Source: Sorangium cellulosum So ce56 (lineage in GTDB: Bacteria; Myxococcota_A; Polyangia; Polyangiales; Polyangiaceae). From it: 64,000 bases of DNA. Location: assembly GCF_000067165.1 (NCBI RefSeq), contig NC_010162.1:1550001-1614000 (forward strand), given 5' to 3'. Below the pieces are notes generated by a model that was not told where the DNA came from, made no database searches, and saw nothing but the letters and a program-made list of their open reading frames with translations. The position numbers and the translations under genes were made by a program. Positions 28,418-35,561 of this stretch are shown piece by piece; the first letter of the stretch is position 1; each line of letters begins with the position of its first letter.

Positions 28418-29086
28418 CTAGTCGCGATCGGCCGGCGCGCCGCCCGGAAAGTAGTGGCGGTAGGGTCGGCCGCCCTCCACGGCGCGATCGACGGACGGGC
28501 GCTCGCGCAGGCGGCGGTAATAGGCGCGCAGGTTCGGGCGGTCGTCGAAGGGGTGGACCCAGTCGGCGTAGAACAGCGACGGGGCGGCGGCGCAGTCGGC
28601 GAGGGTGAAGGCATCGCCTGTCGCCCAGGTGCGGCCGGCGAGCTCGCCGTCGAGCCAGGCGTAGACCTTGTCCAGGGCGGCGCGGGCCTGAACCTCCCCG
28701 TACTCATCGCGCGGGTTGGACTGCATCGCGCGGATGCGGTTGTTCACGATCACCTGCATCATGTTCATGACGTAGTTGTCGAAGATGCGGTCGAACATCC
28801 GCACCTGGAGCGCGGCGTCCGGATCGCGCGGGATCAGGCGGGCAGGATCCGGATGCGCCTGGTCGAGCCACTCGACAACGATGGTCGCCTCCCACAGGGC
28901 GAGGTCGCCGACCCGGAGCACGGGGAACTTGCCGAGCGGCCAGAGCGCCGCAAGCTCGGCGCCGGCCTGCGGGTTGGAAGGCTCCAGCAGGCGCAGCTCG
29001 TAGGGGACGTCCTTTTCATGGAAGGCGATGAAGGCCTTCTGGGAGTAGGACGAGAAGGGGTGGGCGTAGAGGATCGGTGTCGTCAT
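28418..29086 (-). CDS. Glutathione S-transferase family protein
   Basis: 222-residue cytoplasmic GST. The N-terminal thioredoxin-like domain (ILYAHPFSSYSQKAFIAFHEKDVPYELRLLEP, about 5-36; then KFPVLRVGDLALWEATIVVEWLD) has the Ser/Tyr active-site region. An all-helical C-terminal domain follows (about 90-205, ending in DWVHPFDDRPNLRAYYRRLRERP). It is third in an ArsR-AHSA1-GST operon on the minus strand, 7 bases after the AHSA1 gene. Confidence 0.87.
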   Translation of the reverse strand: MTTPILYAHPFSSYSQKAFIAFHEKDVPYELRLLEPSNPQAGAELAALWPLGKFPVLRVGDLALWEATIVVEWLDQAHPDPARLIPRDPDAALQVRMFDRIFDNYVMNMMQVIVNNRIRAMQSNPRDEYGEVQARAALDKVYAWLDGELAGRTWATGDAFTLADCAAAPSLFYADWVHPFDDRPNLRAYYRRLRERPSVDRAVEGGRPYRHYFPGGAPADRD

Positions 29087-29093
29087 GGCGGCC

Positions 29094-29597
29094 TCAATGC
29101 TTCGCGCCCCTCGCCAGCTCCTCGCCGAGCGCGTCCAGCATCTGGAGCCAGCTCGGGTGCGCGCCGGTCCGGCGAGCGAGCGCCTCGCTCACGTTCTGCT
29201 CGAGCCTCACGAGCGTCCGCCCGCTTCGCTCGGTGAAGGTGATCGACACGAGCGTCTCCTCGGGCCAGTCCCGATCGTGCCCCTGGCTCTCGGAGGAGAC
29301 GGGATTCCCGTTCGCGTCGGCGATCCGCAGGGTGAACGCGAGCCGCTCCGGCCGCACGACCTCGCGGTAGACACCGATGGTCCAGCAATCGCCGAACTGC
29401 GGGTTGTGGATGCACGAGTGGAAGCCCCCGCCCGGCCGGACGTCGATCCGCGCGAAGCGGAGGGTGCACCCCCGCGGCGCGAACCAGCGCGCCAGCAGGT
29501 CGGGGTTCGTCCACGCGTCGAACACCACGTCGCGCGGAAAATCGAACGTGCGCTCGATGAGGACCGTGGGCTCATGAGGTGTTTGAGAAAATTGCAT
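29094..29597 (-). CDS. SRPBCC/AHSA1-family protein (YndB-like)
   Basis: 167-residue START/Bet v1-like fold protein. The family start is TVLIERTFDFPRDVVFDAWTNPDLLARWFAP (about 10-40), then GGGFHSCIHNPQF and the usual helix near the C-terminus (LQMLDALGEELA). Such proteins bind hydrophobic small ligands or act as Hsp90-activator-like folds, and are very commonly paired with an ArsR gene. Here the ArsR gene lies 10 bases upstream and a GST gene 7 bases downstream. Confidence 0.85.
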   Translation of the reverse strand: MQFSQTPHEPTVLIERTFDFPRDVVFDAWTNPDLLARWFAPRGCTLRFARIDVRPGGGFHSCIHNPQFGDCWTIGVYREVVRPERLAFTLRIADANGNPVSSESQGHDRDWPEETLVSITFTERSGRTLVRLEQNVSEALARRTGAHPSWLQMLDALGEELARGAKH

Positions 29598-29607
29598 CGT
29601 GACGTGA

Positions 29608-29943
29608 TCACCCTTTCTTTGGGGGATGGAGCTCGTGCAGGAGGTCGTCCAGGCGGCCGAACGCCTCGTCCCAGTGCTGCCGGTACTGCTCGACCCAGCT
29701 CGCCACCTCCCGCATCGGCGCGGGATTGAGCTGGCAAACGTTCTGCCGCCCGTCGCGCCGCTTCTCGATCAGACCCGCTCGTTCCAGGGTCGCCAGGTGC
29801 TTGGAGATGGCCTGTTGCGAGATCTGAAACGGCTGCGCCAGCTCGTGCACCGACGCAGGCCCCGTCTTGAGCCGCACGAGGATCGCGCGCCGGGTGGCGT
29901 CGCTCAGGGCGGCCAGGGTCGTGCTCAGCGAATCCACAACCAT
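29608..29943 (-). CDS. ArsR-family winged-helix regulator
   Basis: 111 residues from ATG 29943. The HTH is LAALSDATRRAILVRLKTGPASVHELAQPFQISQQAISKHLATLERAGLIEKRRDGR (about 10-65). The metal-binding ELCVCDL motif of ArsR/SmtB is absent, so it is of the non-metal SdpR/YndB-associated subgroup. A longer open frame starts 102 bases upstream but would cross the operator and promoter, so the short start is preferred. A 24-bp perfect palindrome overlaps its own start codon, which suggests autorepression. Confidence 0.87.
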   Translation of the reverse strand: MVVDSLSTTLAALSDATRRAILVRLKTGPASVHELAQPFQISQQAISKHLATLERAGLIEKRRDGRQNVCQLNPAPMREVASWVEQYRQHWDEAFGRLDDLLHELHPPKKG

Positions 29944-29955
29944 ATGGTTGTGGAT
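29932..29955. promoter_or_regulatory. 24-bp perfect palindrome overlapping the arsR start codon
   Basis: Bases 29932-29955 are a perfect inverted repeat centred on CATATG, with core CAACCATATGGTTG. It covers the ATG of the minus-strand ArsR gene (29941-29943). A related site lies 51 bp away. Length and symmetry fit an ArsR-dimer operator. Confidence 0.75.
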
Positions 29956-29984
29956 CGACGCCCGGAAGTCAAGCGAAGGACGAG

Positions 29985-30004
29985 GTGCAATCAAATGGTT
30001 GCAC
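29985..30004. promoter_or_regulatory. Second operator-like inverted repeat, related to the 29932 palindrome
   Basis: GTGCAA (29985-29990) and TTGCAC (29999-30004) flank an 8-base centre. Its inner sequence CAATCAAATGGTTG (29988-30001) matches CAACCATATGGTTG of the first site at 12 of 14 positions by hand count. The site is about 40 bases upstream of the plus-strand AHSA1 start. Confidence 0.6.
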
Positions 30005-30045
30005 TTCGTCGAGCGGCTCGGTATTGTGCATCCAGGAGGTTGCAC

Positions 30046-30576
30046 ATGGCATCAACGGAGACATCAACGGACAGGATCGAGAAGCGGGTCACGCTGCGCG
30101 CGCCCGTGTCACGCGTGTGGCGGGCGATCGCCGACGCCCGGGAGTTCGGGCGCTGGTTCGGGGTCGAGCTCGAGGGCGAGTTCGTCGCGGGCAAGACGCT
30201 CACCGGCATCTTCGACGAGGAGCTCAACGAGGCCGCCATCATGGACTACCAGAAGAGCCGCGGTCTCCGGCCTTCGAAGGTGAAGCTCCCCGAGAAGGGC
30301 GCGGTGTTCTGCACGGTGGAGCGCATCGAGCCGGAGCGGTACTTCAGCTTTCGCTGGATCCCGTATGGCATCGACGCCGAGGCCGACCCGGACAACGAGC
30401 CGACGACGCTCGTCGAGTTCCGCCTCGAGGGGGTCGCTGAAGGCACCCTGCTCACCATCGTGGAGTCCGGCTTCGACCGTGTGCCAGCGCATCGGCGCGA
30501 GCGCGCGTTCCGCATGAACGAGGGGGGATGGGCCGCTCAGGCCGAGAACATCGCGAAGTATGTCGACAGCGTGTGA
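30046..30576 (+). CDS. SRPBCC/AHSA1-family protein
   Basis: 176-residue START-like domain protein (IEKRVTLRAPVSRVWRAIADAREFGRWFGVELEGEF, about 8-45; later ERYFSFRWIPYGIDAEAD and TLLTIVESGFDRVP). The Phe-Arg-Trp and Asp-rich region is the family's usual middle signature. AGGAGG lies 6 bases before ATG 30046. It is divergent from the first ArsR-AHSA1 operon and overlaps its own downstream ArsR gene by 17 bases. Ligand unknown. Confidence 0.87.
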   Translation: MASTETSTDRIEKRVTLRAPVSRVWRAIADAREFGRWFGVELEGEFVAGKTLTGIFDEELNEAAIMDYQKSRGLRPSKVKLPEKGAVFCTVERIEPERYFSFRWIPYGIDAEADPDNEPTTLVEFRLEGVAEGTLLTIVESGFDRVPAHRRERAFRMNEGGWAAQAENIAKYVDSV

Positions 30577-30919
30577 ACCGGCGATCGCTGACGTCTTCTT
30601 CGCCCTCGGCGACGGGACGCGGCTGTCGGTGGTGACCCGGCTCGGGGCCGGAGGGGCGCTGTCGGCGACCGCGCTCTCCGACGGAGCGAAGGTGACGCGA
30701 CAGGCGATCGTGAAGCACCTCCGGGTGCTCGAGGGCGCGGGCCTCGTGACGCACGAGCGGCGCGGGCGCGAGGTCCTCTACGCGCTCGAGCCGCGGCGGA
30801 TCGAGGAAGCCCGCGTGTTCCTCGACGGCATCTCCGCAGGCTGGGATCGCGCGCTCGAGCGGCTGCGCCGGATGGTCGAGGAGCCGTCGCCTCCGCCGCG
30901 GAAACGGGAAACGCGATAG
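30560..30919 (+). CDS. ArsR-family winged-helix regulator
   Basis: 119 residues. HTH IADVFFALGDGTRLSVVTRLGAGGALSATALSDGAKVTRQAIVKHLRVLEGAGLVTHERRGRE (about 9-70), no metal-binding Cys motif. The start overlaps the end of the AHSA1 gene, so both are made from one message. This mirrors the left-hand ArsR-AHSA1 pair; both regulators may read the shared 102-bp control region. Confidence 0.87.
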   Translation: MSTACEPAIADVFFALGDGTRLSVVTRLGAGGALSATALSDGAKVTRQAIVKHLRVLEGAGLVTHERRGREVLYALEPRRIEEARVFLDGISAGWDRALERLRRMVEEPSPPPRKRETR

Positions 30920-31009
30920 GGGAGCGGCTTGCAGCGCAAGCAGTCCTGTGAAGCCGCCGAGCGCCGCCCAGAACCTTGACGCGGACGCCGGCTGTGGCCC
31001 GAGCCGACC

Positions 31010-31037
31010 TCGACACCGGGGCGCTTCGCGCGATACT
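31010..31037 (+). promoter_or_regulatory. Candidate promoter of the UPF0175-DUF3368 module
   Basis: TCGACA (31010-31015), 16-base spacer, GATACT (31032-31037). The predicted transcription start falls at the ATG (31045), giving a leaderless or very short-leader message. Confidence 0.35.
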
Positions 31038-31044
31038 GAGAGGC

Positions 31045-31299
31045 ATGACCATCGTCGCCCTGACGGTACCCGACGACCTCTGCGCAGCTCTGCAGGTGCC
31101 GGCCGAACGGCTGGCGTCCGAGATCGCCTTCGCCGCCGCGATCCGCCTCTACGAGGAAGGTCGGGTGTCGCTGGCCAAGGCCGCCGAGATCGCATGCGTG
31201 GAGCGTTTTCGCTTCGCAGCCCGGCTCGCGGAGATCGGCATCCCGACCGCGGCGTTCGACCCGGCCGATGTGGATGTTGCCACGACGGCGGCGAGATGA
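31045..31299 (+). CDS. UPF0175-family small protein, probable antitoxin
   Basis: 84 residues (MTIVALTVPDDLCAALQ, then LASEIAFAAAIRLYEEGRVSLAKAAEIACVERFRFAARLAEIGI). This is the UPF0175 pattern: a beta-strand followed by an AHS-type HTH (SLAKAAE). UPF0175 proteins typically pair with a DUF3368 PIN-like protein. The stop overlaps the next start as ATGA. Confidence 0.85.
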   Translation: MTIVALTVPDDLCAALQVPAERLASEIAFAAAIRLYEEGRVSLAKAAEIACVERFRFAARLAEIGIPTAAFDPADVDVATTAAR

Positions 31300-31790
31300 C
31301 GCTTCCGGTCGCGGTGATCAGCGATACGGGGCCGCTGAGCTACCTTCACCGCCTCGGGCGCCTCGAGCTTCTGCAACAGCTCTATCGCCGCTTGCTCGTC
31401 CCACCTGCCGTCGTCGCAGAGCTCAACGTAGGACTTCGCCTGGGCAGGGATCTGCCCGACGTGACCACCCTGGACTGGATCGAGCTGCGATCGCCCCCCG
31501 CTCATGCGCTCCAGGGGATCGACGGGCTTGGCGCCGGGGAAACCGAGGGGATCGCGCTCTCGCGGTCGCTCCCTGGGTCGCTGGTCCTTCTGGACGACGG
31601 ATACGCGCGAACTGTTGCGGCATCCCTGGGCTTGCACATCACCGGAACGGCTGGCGTCCTTGTGGTCGCGAAGGAGCGCGGGCTTCTCGACCTGGTCCGT
31701 CCGGAGCTGGAGCGCCTGCAGACGTTCGGGTTTCGCCTGGCCACACCCGTCTGGCGCGCGGTGCTGGAAAGAGCAGGAGAGGCGGGCTGA
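31296..31790 (+). CDS. DUF3368 PIN-domain-like protein, probable toxin
   Basis: 164 residues with the PIN-like acidic pattern: Asp in VISDTGPLSYLHRLG (about 10), Glu in VVAELNVG (about 43), Asp-Glu cluster in GLGAGETEGIAL (about 80) and LLDDGYAR (about 100). These positions form the metal-dependent RNase site of PIN toxins. Four-base overlap with the UPF0175 gene. The pair is best read as a type II toxin-antitoxin-like module; toxicity is not proven for all DUF3368 members. Confidence 0.82.
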   Translation: MTLPVAVISDTGPLSYLHRLGRLELLQQLYRRLLVPPAVVAELNVGLRLGRDLPDVTTLDWIELRSPPAHALQGIDGLGAGETEGIALSRSLPGSLVLLDDGYARTVAASLGLHITGTAGVLVVAKERGLLDLVRPELERLQTFGFRLATPVWRAVLERAGEAG

Positions 31791-31856
31791 CGGCGACGCC
31801 GGGCAGGCGAGCTCCAGCGCAGCATGCCGCGCACCCGCCGAGGTGCTGGGCCAGCG

Positions 31857-31889
31857 TTGACCATCTTGCGAACGGTTCGTATAGTTCGC
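31857..31889 (+). promoter_or_regulatory. Strong sigma-70-like promoter with built-in inverted repeats, upstream of the Fur-family gene
   Basis: TTGACC (31857-31862), 17-base spacer, TATAGT (31880-31885). The spacer and -10 hold nested repeats: CGAAC-G-GTTCG (31869-31879), and GCGAAC (31868-31873) paired with GTTCGC (31884-31889). This is a likely operator for self-control. The expected transcription start is the GTG at 31893 or one base before it. Confidence 0.65.
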
Positions 31890-31892
31890 CGC

Positions 31893-32384
31893 GTGCGCCA
31901 TGTGATCCAGCCGCCCGCGCTCGACGAGGCCGGCCTCGAGCGGGCGCTGGAGCGGCTGCGGCGCACGGTGCGGCAGCGCGGCCTGAAGGGGTCGTCGGTC
32001 CGCGACTCCATCGCGCGCGCGGCGCTCCTCAGGCGAGGGCACTTCTCGGTCGACGACCTGCTGAAGGAGCTCCGCGAGAGCGGCGTCGTCGATGCCCACC
32101 CCGCCACGGTCTACCGGGTCCTACCCCTCCTGGTTGAAGCGGGGCTCCTCCAGATGACGCTCGTGTCGAAGGGCGACGGCGCGCGGTACGAACGAGCGTT
32201 CGAGCGTGAACATCACGACCATCTGATCTGCACACGCTGCGGCAAGGTCGTGGAGTTCGAGTTCGAGGCGATCGAGGTTCTTCAGCGCGATGTCGCGGAG
32301 AGATTCGGCTTCCGCTTGACGGGCCACGTCCACGAGCTGCTCGGGATCTGCAAGGATTGCAGCGCTGCCGGCGTCGAGGGCTGA
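31893..32384 (+). CDS. Fur-family metal/peroxide-responsive repressor
   Basis: 163 residues from GTG 31893. The winged HTH is at about 25-90 (SSVRDSIARAALLRRGHFSVDDLLKELRESGVVDAHPATVYRVLPLLVEAGLLQ). The dimerisation domain has metal ligands HHDHLICTRCGKVVEFE and a closing CKDC; both CxxC pairs of the structural zinc site are present. An ATG at 31824 is in frame but lies upstream of the -35 box, so it is not in the transcript of that promoter. Iron, zinc or peroxide sensing cannot be told from sequence alone. It faces a Fur-box operon on the other strand. Confidence 0.88.
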   Translation: MRHVIQPPALDEAGLERALERLRRTVRQRGLKGSSVRDSIARAALLRRGHFSVDDLLKELRESGVVDAHPATVYRVLPLLVEAGLLQMTLVSKGDGARYERAFEREHHDHLICTRCGKVVEFEFEAIEVLQRDVAERFGFRLTGHVHELLGICKDCSAAGVEG

Positions 32385-32699
32385 CGCGCGAGAGGCGCCC
32401 TGCCGACGCCGCAGCGCGACCGGATCACCGGCGTGCCCGACCGCGAGGCAGGCGGCGTACATGAGCAGCGACCCGGACACCGCCGCCAGGTAGCCAGGCC
32501 ACTCGATCCAGCCGGCGCTCAGGGCGACGAACGCGCCGACGAAGCCGAGCATCGCCGCGCAGCCGGCCACGGCGACCCACCGGCCAAGGCGCTCCATGGC
32601 CGCGCACGCGAGCTCCCGGACCCTTCCGCTGAACGTCCCCCAGGGCCCGTCCAGCGGAAGGGCCGTCGAGGCAGCGCCCGCGAGCGCCCGGGCCCTCAC
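32121..32699 (-). CDS. Small two-helix membrane protein, GTG start coupled to the zinc-ribbon gene
   Basis: 192 residues from GTG 32699, which overlaps the stop of the upstream gene as GTGA. Two membrane helices are visible: about 41-61 (WVAVAGCAAMLGFVGAFVAL) and 67-88 (WPGYLAAVSGSLLMYAACLA). The C-terminal 88 codons lie antisense to the 3' end of the Fur-family gene, codon-aligned, so the long tail may just be a read-through open frame lost to missing stops. The membrane part is convincing, the tail is not. No family recognised. Confidence 0.5.
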   Translation of the reverse strand: MRARALAGAASTALPLDGPWGTFSGRVRELACAAMERLGRWVAVAGCAAMLGFVGAFVALSAGWIEWPGYLAAVSGSLLMYAACLAVGHAGDPVALRRRQGASRASALDAGSAAILADPEQLVDVARQAEAESLRDIALKNLDRLELELHDLAAACADQMVVMFTLERSFVPRAVALRHERHLEEPRFNQEG

Positions 32700-32926
32700 G
32701 CGACACCTCGCCTCACGACGTTCAGCACCTCGGTCGTCTTCCTCGCGTGGAGCTCCGCGGTGGCCTCTCCGAGCACGGCCCACAGCGCCTCCAGGCTGGA
32801 ATCGTCGAGCCGGACGGAGACGGGGCCGAGGTGAATCGAGATACCCCCGCAGTCCAAGCACCGCTGGACGTGCGCGACGCCGTTGTACGCGAGGGTTTCG
32901 TGACGACAGTCCTTCGGGTTTGACAA
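32696..32926 (-). CDS. 76-residue zinc-ribbon-like protein under a Fur-box
   Basis: Small protein with potential metal ligands Cys7, His9, Cys23 and Cys26 (DCRHE, then CLDCGG), followed by a strand-and-helix tail (HLGPVSVRLDDSSLEALWAVLGEA). No family named with confidence. A Fur-box-like sequence lies 27 bases upstream of ATG 32926, and the next gene starts inside its stop codon. Together this looks like a two-gene metal-responsive unit. Confidence 0.65.
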   Translation of the reverse strand: MSNPKDCRHETLAYNGVAHVQRCLDCGGISIHLGPVSVRLDDSSLEALWAVLGEATAELHARKTTEVLNVVRRGVA

Positions 32927-32952
32927 GTCGACCTCCCGAGCCAGACCTTAAC

Positions 32953-32971
32953 GCGAATGATTCTCATTTTC
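32953..32971 (-). promoter_or_regulatory. Fur-box-like operator
   Basis: The 19-bp sequence is centred on AATGA-TTC-TCATT and matches the classical Fur consensus at 14 of 19 positions by hand alignment. It lies in a short AT-rich patch just upstream of the 76-residue gene, where a bound repressor would cover the promoter. Confidence 0.65.
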
Positions 32972-33096
32972 AATATGGATGCGCGGGGGTGGCAACTGCT
33001 CGCTGGGGGGGCGACTGGGGGCGACTGACGGACGGATGGCCTCGCGATCGGAGATCCGGCCGTGACAGATGGTCTTCGCTGCTCCTCGCTGAATTT

Positions 33097-33873
33097 TCAG
33101 GCTGAATCCGCGCTCCGGGAGGGCGGCGCGTCGCCCGCGCTGCGCGCCGGGGCGACGAACTCCTCCACGAAGGGCGACGCCGGTCGGGCGGAGAGCTCCT
33201 CCCAGGTGCCGGTCTGCGTCACGCGCCCTGCCTCGAGGACGGCGATGCGATCTCCAAGGAGCCGCGCGTCCGTGGCGTCGTGCGTGACGACGACGGTGGG
33301 GATGGCGAGCGTCCGCAGGTAGTCCGACAGGAACGCCCGGACCTCGCGGCGCGAGTGGACGTCGAGCGCGGCGAGCGGCTCGTCGAGGAGCAGCGCCCGC
33401 GGGCTCACCGAGAGCGCGCGCGCGAGCGCCACGCGCTGCTTCTCGCCGCCGGAGAGCGCCTGCGTCCGCCGGTGGGCGTGCGCGGCGATGCCGAGGTCGT
33501 CGAGCATGGCGTCGACGACCTCGGCGCTGGCCGCGCGCCCGCGCCGCGAGGGATCGCTCCGCACCGCGAACGCGACGTTCTCGCGGACGCTGAGGTGCGG
33601 AAACAGCGCGTAGTCCTGGGGCACATAGCCGATCCCGCGCTGCTCGACGGGCACGTCGATCCCGGCCGCCGTGTCGAGGAGCACCGCCTCGCCGACCTCC
33701 ACGCGCCCTCGCTCCACGGGGAAGATGCCCAGGAGGAGCGAGAGCAAGGTCGTCTTCCCGGCGCCGTTCGGCCCCACCAGGACGAGCGACCCGCCGCCGG
33801 TGTCGAGATCGGCCTCGATGCGCAGGCGCCCGATGCGCGCGGTCACGCGGGCGCGGAGGCGCTCCGCCGCCAT
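33097..33873 (-). CDS. modC: Molybdate ABC transporter ATP-binding protein ModC
   Basis: 258-residue ATPase of molybdate/tungstate uptake. Walker A GPNGAGKTT (about 33-41), Q-loop PQDYALFPHLSVRENVAFAV (about 84-103), signature LSGGEKQRVALARAL (about 139-153), Walker B LLLDEPLAALD (about 159-169), H-loop VTHD. It is shorter than E. coli ModC and lacks most of the C-terminal molybdate-binding domain. ATG 33873 overlaps the modB stop by one base (TGATG). Last gene of modABC on the minus strand. Confidence 0.88.
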   Translation of the reverse strand: MAAERLRARVTARIGRLRIEADLDTGGGSLVLVGPNGAGKTTLLSLLLGIFPVERGRVEVGEAVLLDTAAGIDVPVEQRGIGYVPQDYALFPHLSVRENVAFAVRSDPSRRGRAASAEVVDAMLDDLGIAAHAHRRTQALSGGEKQRVALARALSVSPRALLLDEPLAALDVHSRREVRAFLSDYLRTLAIPTVVVTHDATDARLLGDRIAVLEAGRVTQTGTWEELSARPASPFVEEFVAPARSAGDAPPSRSADSA

Positions 33874-34688
33874 CACGGCGCCGCCTCGGGGCGCTCGGCC
33901 TCGGTGGAGCGCCGCAGCACGGCCCGCACGAACAGGAGCAGCGTGAACGCCACGACGACGAGGACCATCGACAGCGCCTGCGCGGCGCGCAGCTCCGACT
34001 CGAGCGCCGTGTAGATGGCGAGCGGCAGCGTCTGCGTCCGCCCCTCCAGGTTGCCGGCGAACATGAGCGTCGCGCCGAACTCGCCGAGGGAGCGGGCCCA
34101 GCTCATCGCGGCCCCCGCGGCGAGCCCAGGGGCCGAGAGCGGCAGCGCCACGCGGAAGAACACCCGGAGCGGCGACGCGCCGAAGGTCCGCGCAACCACG
34201 AGGAGCCGCGCGTCGACCCTCCGGAACGCGCTGGTCGCCGCCTGCACGAAGAACGGCGCCGAGACGAACACCTCGGCGACGACGACCGCCGTCGTCGTGA
34301 ACGAGACCGACCACCCCGCGGGGTAGAGCCACCCGGAGAGGAGCCCGCGGCGGCCGAAGGCGAGCAGCAGCGCGACGCCCGCGACCGCGGGCGGGACGAC
34401 GATGGGCAGCTGCACCACCGCCTCGACCGCGCGCGAGAGCCGCCCGCGCGAGCGCGCCAGCGTCCAGGCGAGCGGCGTCCCCAGGACGACCACGACGGCG
34501 AGGCTCGCGGAGGTCGTCAGGAGGCTCAGGCGCAGCGCGGGCCACACGAGGGGGTGGCGGAGCCCCTGCGCGACGTCCCCCGCCGTGGCCGTCGCGAACA
34601 AGGCCAGGATCGGGACGGCAAGGAAGGCCACGAGGACCGCGCCGACCGCGGCCAGGGCGACCCGCTCCGCGCGGAGGCGCCCGCTCAC
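33873..34688 (-). CDS. modB: Molybdate ABC transporter permease ModB
   Basis: 271 residues from GTG 34688, which overlaps the modA stop as GTGA; a longer open frame upstream lies inside modA and is rejected. Five to six membrane helices are present, with the EAA coupling loop DARLLVVARTFGASPLRVFFRVALPLSAPGL (about 155-185). ARSLGEFGATLMFAGN is the ModB signature. It forms the channel between ModA and ModC. Confidence 0.9.
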   Translation of the reverse strand: MSGRLRAERVALAAVGAVLVAFLAVPILALFATATAGDVAQGLRHPLVWPALRLSLLTTSASLAVVVVLGTPLAWTLARSRGRLSRAVEAVVQLPIVVPPAVAGVALLLAFGRRGLLSGWLYPAGWSVSFTTTAVVVAEVFVSAPFFVQAATSAFRRVDARLLVVARTFGASPLRVFFRVALPLSAPGLAAGAAMSWARSLGEFGATLMFAGNLEGRTQTLPLAIYTALESELRAAQALSMVLVVVAFTLLLFVRAVLRRSTEAERPEAAP

Positions 34689-35515
34689 CGAGGCGCGCCG
34701 CCCCCGGAAGGCACGAGGAACCCGGCGCGCCACAGCGCCGTCCGGCCGGCCTCCGACGTCACGAGGTCGACCCACGCGCGCGCGAGCCCGGGGTGCGCGG
34801 CGCCGGACACGACGGCGATCGGGTACTCGGCCAGGACGTTGACCTCGGGCGGGATCGCCACGACGACCACGCCGTCCTGCGCCGCCTGCGCGTCCGTCCT
34901 GTAGACCACGCCCGCCTGCGCTTCCCCGAGGCGCACCTTGGCGAGCACCTGCCGCACGTTCGGCTCGCGCGAGACGACCTTGGACTCCACGCGCGCGCGG
35001 AAATCCGCGCCCAGGGAGGCCGACGCGCGATCGAGGATCTGGAGCGTGTAGCGGCCGATCGGGACCTCGGGGGTGCCGATGACGATGCGGGTCGCGGCGG
35101 GGAGGTCGGCGAGCCCCCGGACGGTCGCGGCGCTCTCGCTCGCGACGACGAGGACGGGCTCGTTGCGCGCGAAGACGACGGGGCCGGCGGCGCGCTGGGA
35201 CTTCACGAGCTCATCCATGTGGCGCTGATCCGCCGAGGCGAACACGTCGGCGGCGGCGCCGTGCTCGAGCTGCGTGCGGAGCTCCTGCGTGCCGGCGAAG
35301 TTGAACGTGACCTCGACGCCCGGATAAGAGCGCTTGAAGTCCTCTCCCAGCGCGGTGAACACGTCCCGGAGGGAGGCGGCGGCGAAGACGACGAGCCTGT
35401 CCTCCCGCTGGGCGGACGTCGGCGAAGGCCGCTCGCAGCCGCCGAGGACGGCGAGGCACGCCGCGAGGATCAGGAGGGGGAGGGCGCGCACCAGCTGTCG
35501 TCGGGGGCAATTCAT
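34685..35515 (-). CDS. modA: Molybdate-binding lipoprotein ModA
   Basis: 276-residue substrate-binding protein, exported and lipidated: signal segment LPLLILAACLAVLGG then Cys (lipobox LGGC). Oxyanion-binding pattern: VFAAASLRDVFTALGEDF (about 44-61), FNFAGTQELRTQLEHGAAADVFASAD (about 72-97), VPIGRYTLQIL and AQAGVVYRTDA. ATG 35515 gives the signal peptide directly. Role: high-affinity capture of molybdate for the Mo-cofactor enzymes; a nitrate reductase gene lies 15 kb downstream. Confidence 0.92.
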   Translation of the reverse strand: MNCPRRQLVRALPLLILAACLAVLGGCERPSPTSAQREDRLVVFAAASLRDVFTALGEDFKRSYPGVEVTFNFAGTQELRTQLEHGAAADVFASADQRHMDELVKSQRAAGPVVFARNEPVLVVASESAATVRGLADLPAATRIVIGTPEVPIGRYTLQILDRASASLGADFRARVESKVVSREPNVRQVLAKVRLGEAQAGVVYRTDAQAAQDGVVVVAIPPEVNVLAEYPIAVVSGAAHPGLARAWVDLVTSEAGRTALWRAGFLVPSGGGAPR

Positions 35516-35561
35516 CGGGGAGACTCCTGGGGTCCGTCGTTCCATGGCGCGGTTCGCGCCG

